Shown here one piece after another: positions 43,422 through 43,471 of a DNA stretch of 43,471 nt. Each line of letters opens with the position of its first letter. Positions within the stretch are counted from its first letter, which is position 1. The stretch is taken from the NCBI GenBank assembly GCA_010032875.1, contig RGSB01000005.1, forward strand, positions 1-43,471, read 5' to 3'. The notes under the pieces were generated by a model that did not search any database, was not told the origin of the DNA, and saw only the letters and a program-made list of their open reading frames with translations. This DNA comes from Actinomycetota bacterium (GTDB lineage: Bacteria; Actinomycetota; Actinomycetes; Nanopelagicales; Nanopelagicaceae). The position numbers and the translations under genes were made by a program.

Positions 43422-43471
43422 TCAAACGCTAGCAACGATTTCTTTGCTTATCCATTCTTCGCGTAATTCGC
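43422..43471 (-). CDS. 3' end of an upstream gene (possibly rsmD)
   Basis: An open frame enters from the window edge on the minus strand and ends ELREEWISKEIVASV with TGA at 43422-43424, three bases before coaD. The tight spacing fits an operon. In many actinobacteria rsmD (16S rRNA m2G966 methyltransferase) precedes coaD, but 15 residues are too few to identify it. Confidence 0.35.
   Translation of the reverse strand, partial: ELREEWISKEIVASV

Overview
The window looks like chromosomal DNA from a small-genome, low-GC actinobacterium, most plausibly a freshwater acI-type lineage (order Nanopelagicales, e.g. Planktophila/Nanopelagicus). This assignment is inferred. It rests on Actinobacteria-restricted families (DUF3000, DUF3093, DUF3159, DUF4193, a SepIVA/Rv2927c-like coiled-coil protein, a CxxC mini-protein beside NlpC/P60), AT-rich DNA and extreme compaction. 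No tRNA, rRNA, CRISPR array, insertion sequence or phage gene was seen. No gene-free stretch exceeds 300 bases; the longest gaps are about 120-160 bases.

Layout. (1) 1-2.7 kb: secreted NlpC/P60 peptidoglycan hydrolase, a Cys-rich mini-protein, a short RibD-C-type reductase and an EamA exporter. (2) 2.7-8.9 kb, plus strand: DUF3000, an RNase D-like exonuclease, an FTR1 iron permease and the beta-oxidation pair fadA-fadB. (3) 8.8-14.7 kb, minus strand: RNA m5U methyltransferase, aconitase, dxs. (4) 14.7-18.5 kb: two TrkA potassium-channel regulators, then thioesterase-dut-DUF3159 (minus), DUF3093 (plus), DUF4193 (minus). (5) 18.6-24.0 kb, minus: miaB-miaA-dapF-hflX and an EgtC-like class II amidotransferase. 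(6) 24.1-30.9 kb: an amine catabolism cassette (APC permease, gamma-glutamyl ligase of the glutamine synthetase fold, aldehyde dehydrogenase, SDR, and a convergent class I glutamine amidotransferase) with an acyl-ACP desaturase. (7) 31-36.2 kb, minus: amtB-glnK, ffh, rpsP-khpA-rimM-trmD. (8) 36.4-43.4 kb, minus: coaD-sepIVA-DUF177-rpmF-rnc, then smc-ftsY.

How the parts fit. Regions 7 and 8 are the conserved actinobacterial ribosome/SRP/chromosome-segregation neighbourhood, trimmed: glnD, mutM and rplS are absent from their usual places. Region 6 is the most system-like part. Its enzyme set fits uptake of an amino alcohol such as ethanolamine, gamma-glutamylation, oxidation of alcohol to aldehyde to acid, and hydrolysis to glutamate plus glycine, without a microcompartment or B12 enzyme.

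Regulation visible in the DNA. About a dozen genes carry a TANNNT -10 box exactly 6-7 bases before the start codon, the layout of leaderless mRNAs, which settles several starts. Clean operator candidates are a perfect 20-bp dyad before acnA, a perfect 12-bp-arm dyad over the -35 of the iron permease, and a 12-mer shared by the fadA and desaturase promoters. All five convergent gene pairs overlap, four of them by exactly 4 bases with interlocked stop codons.
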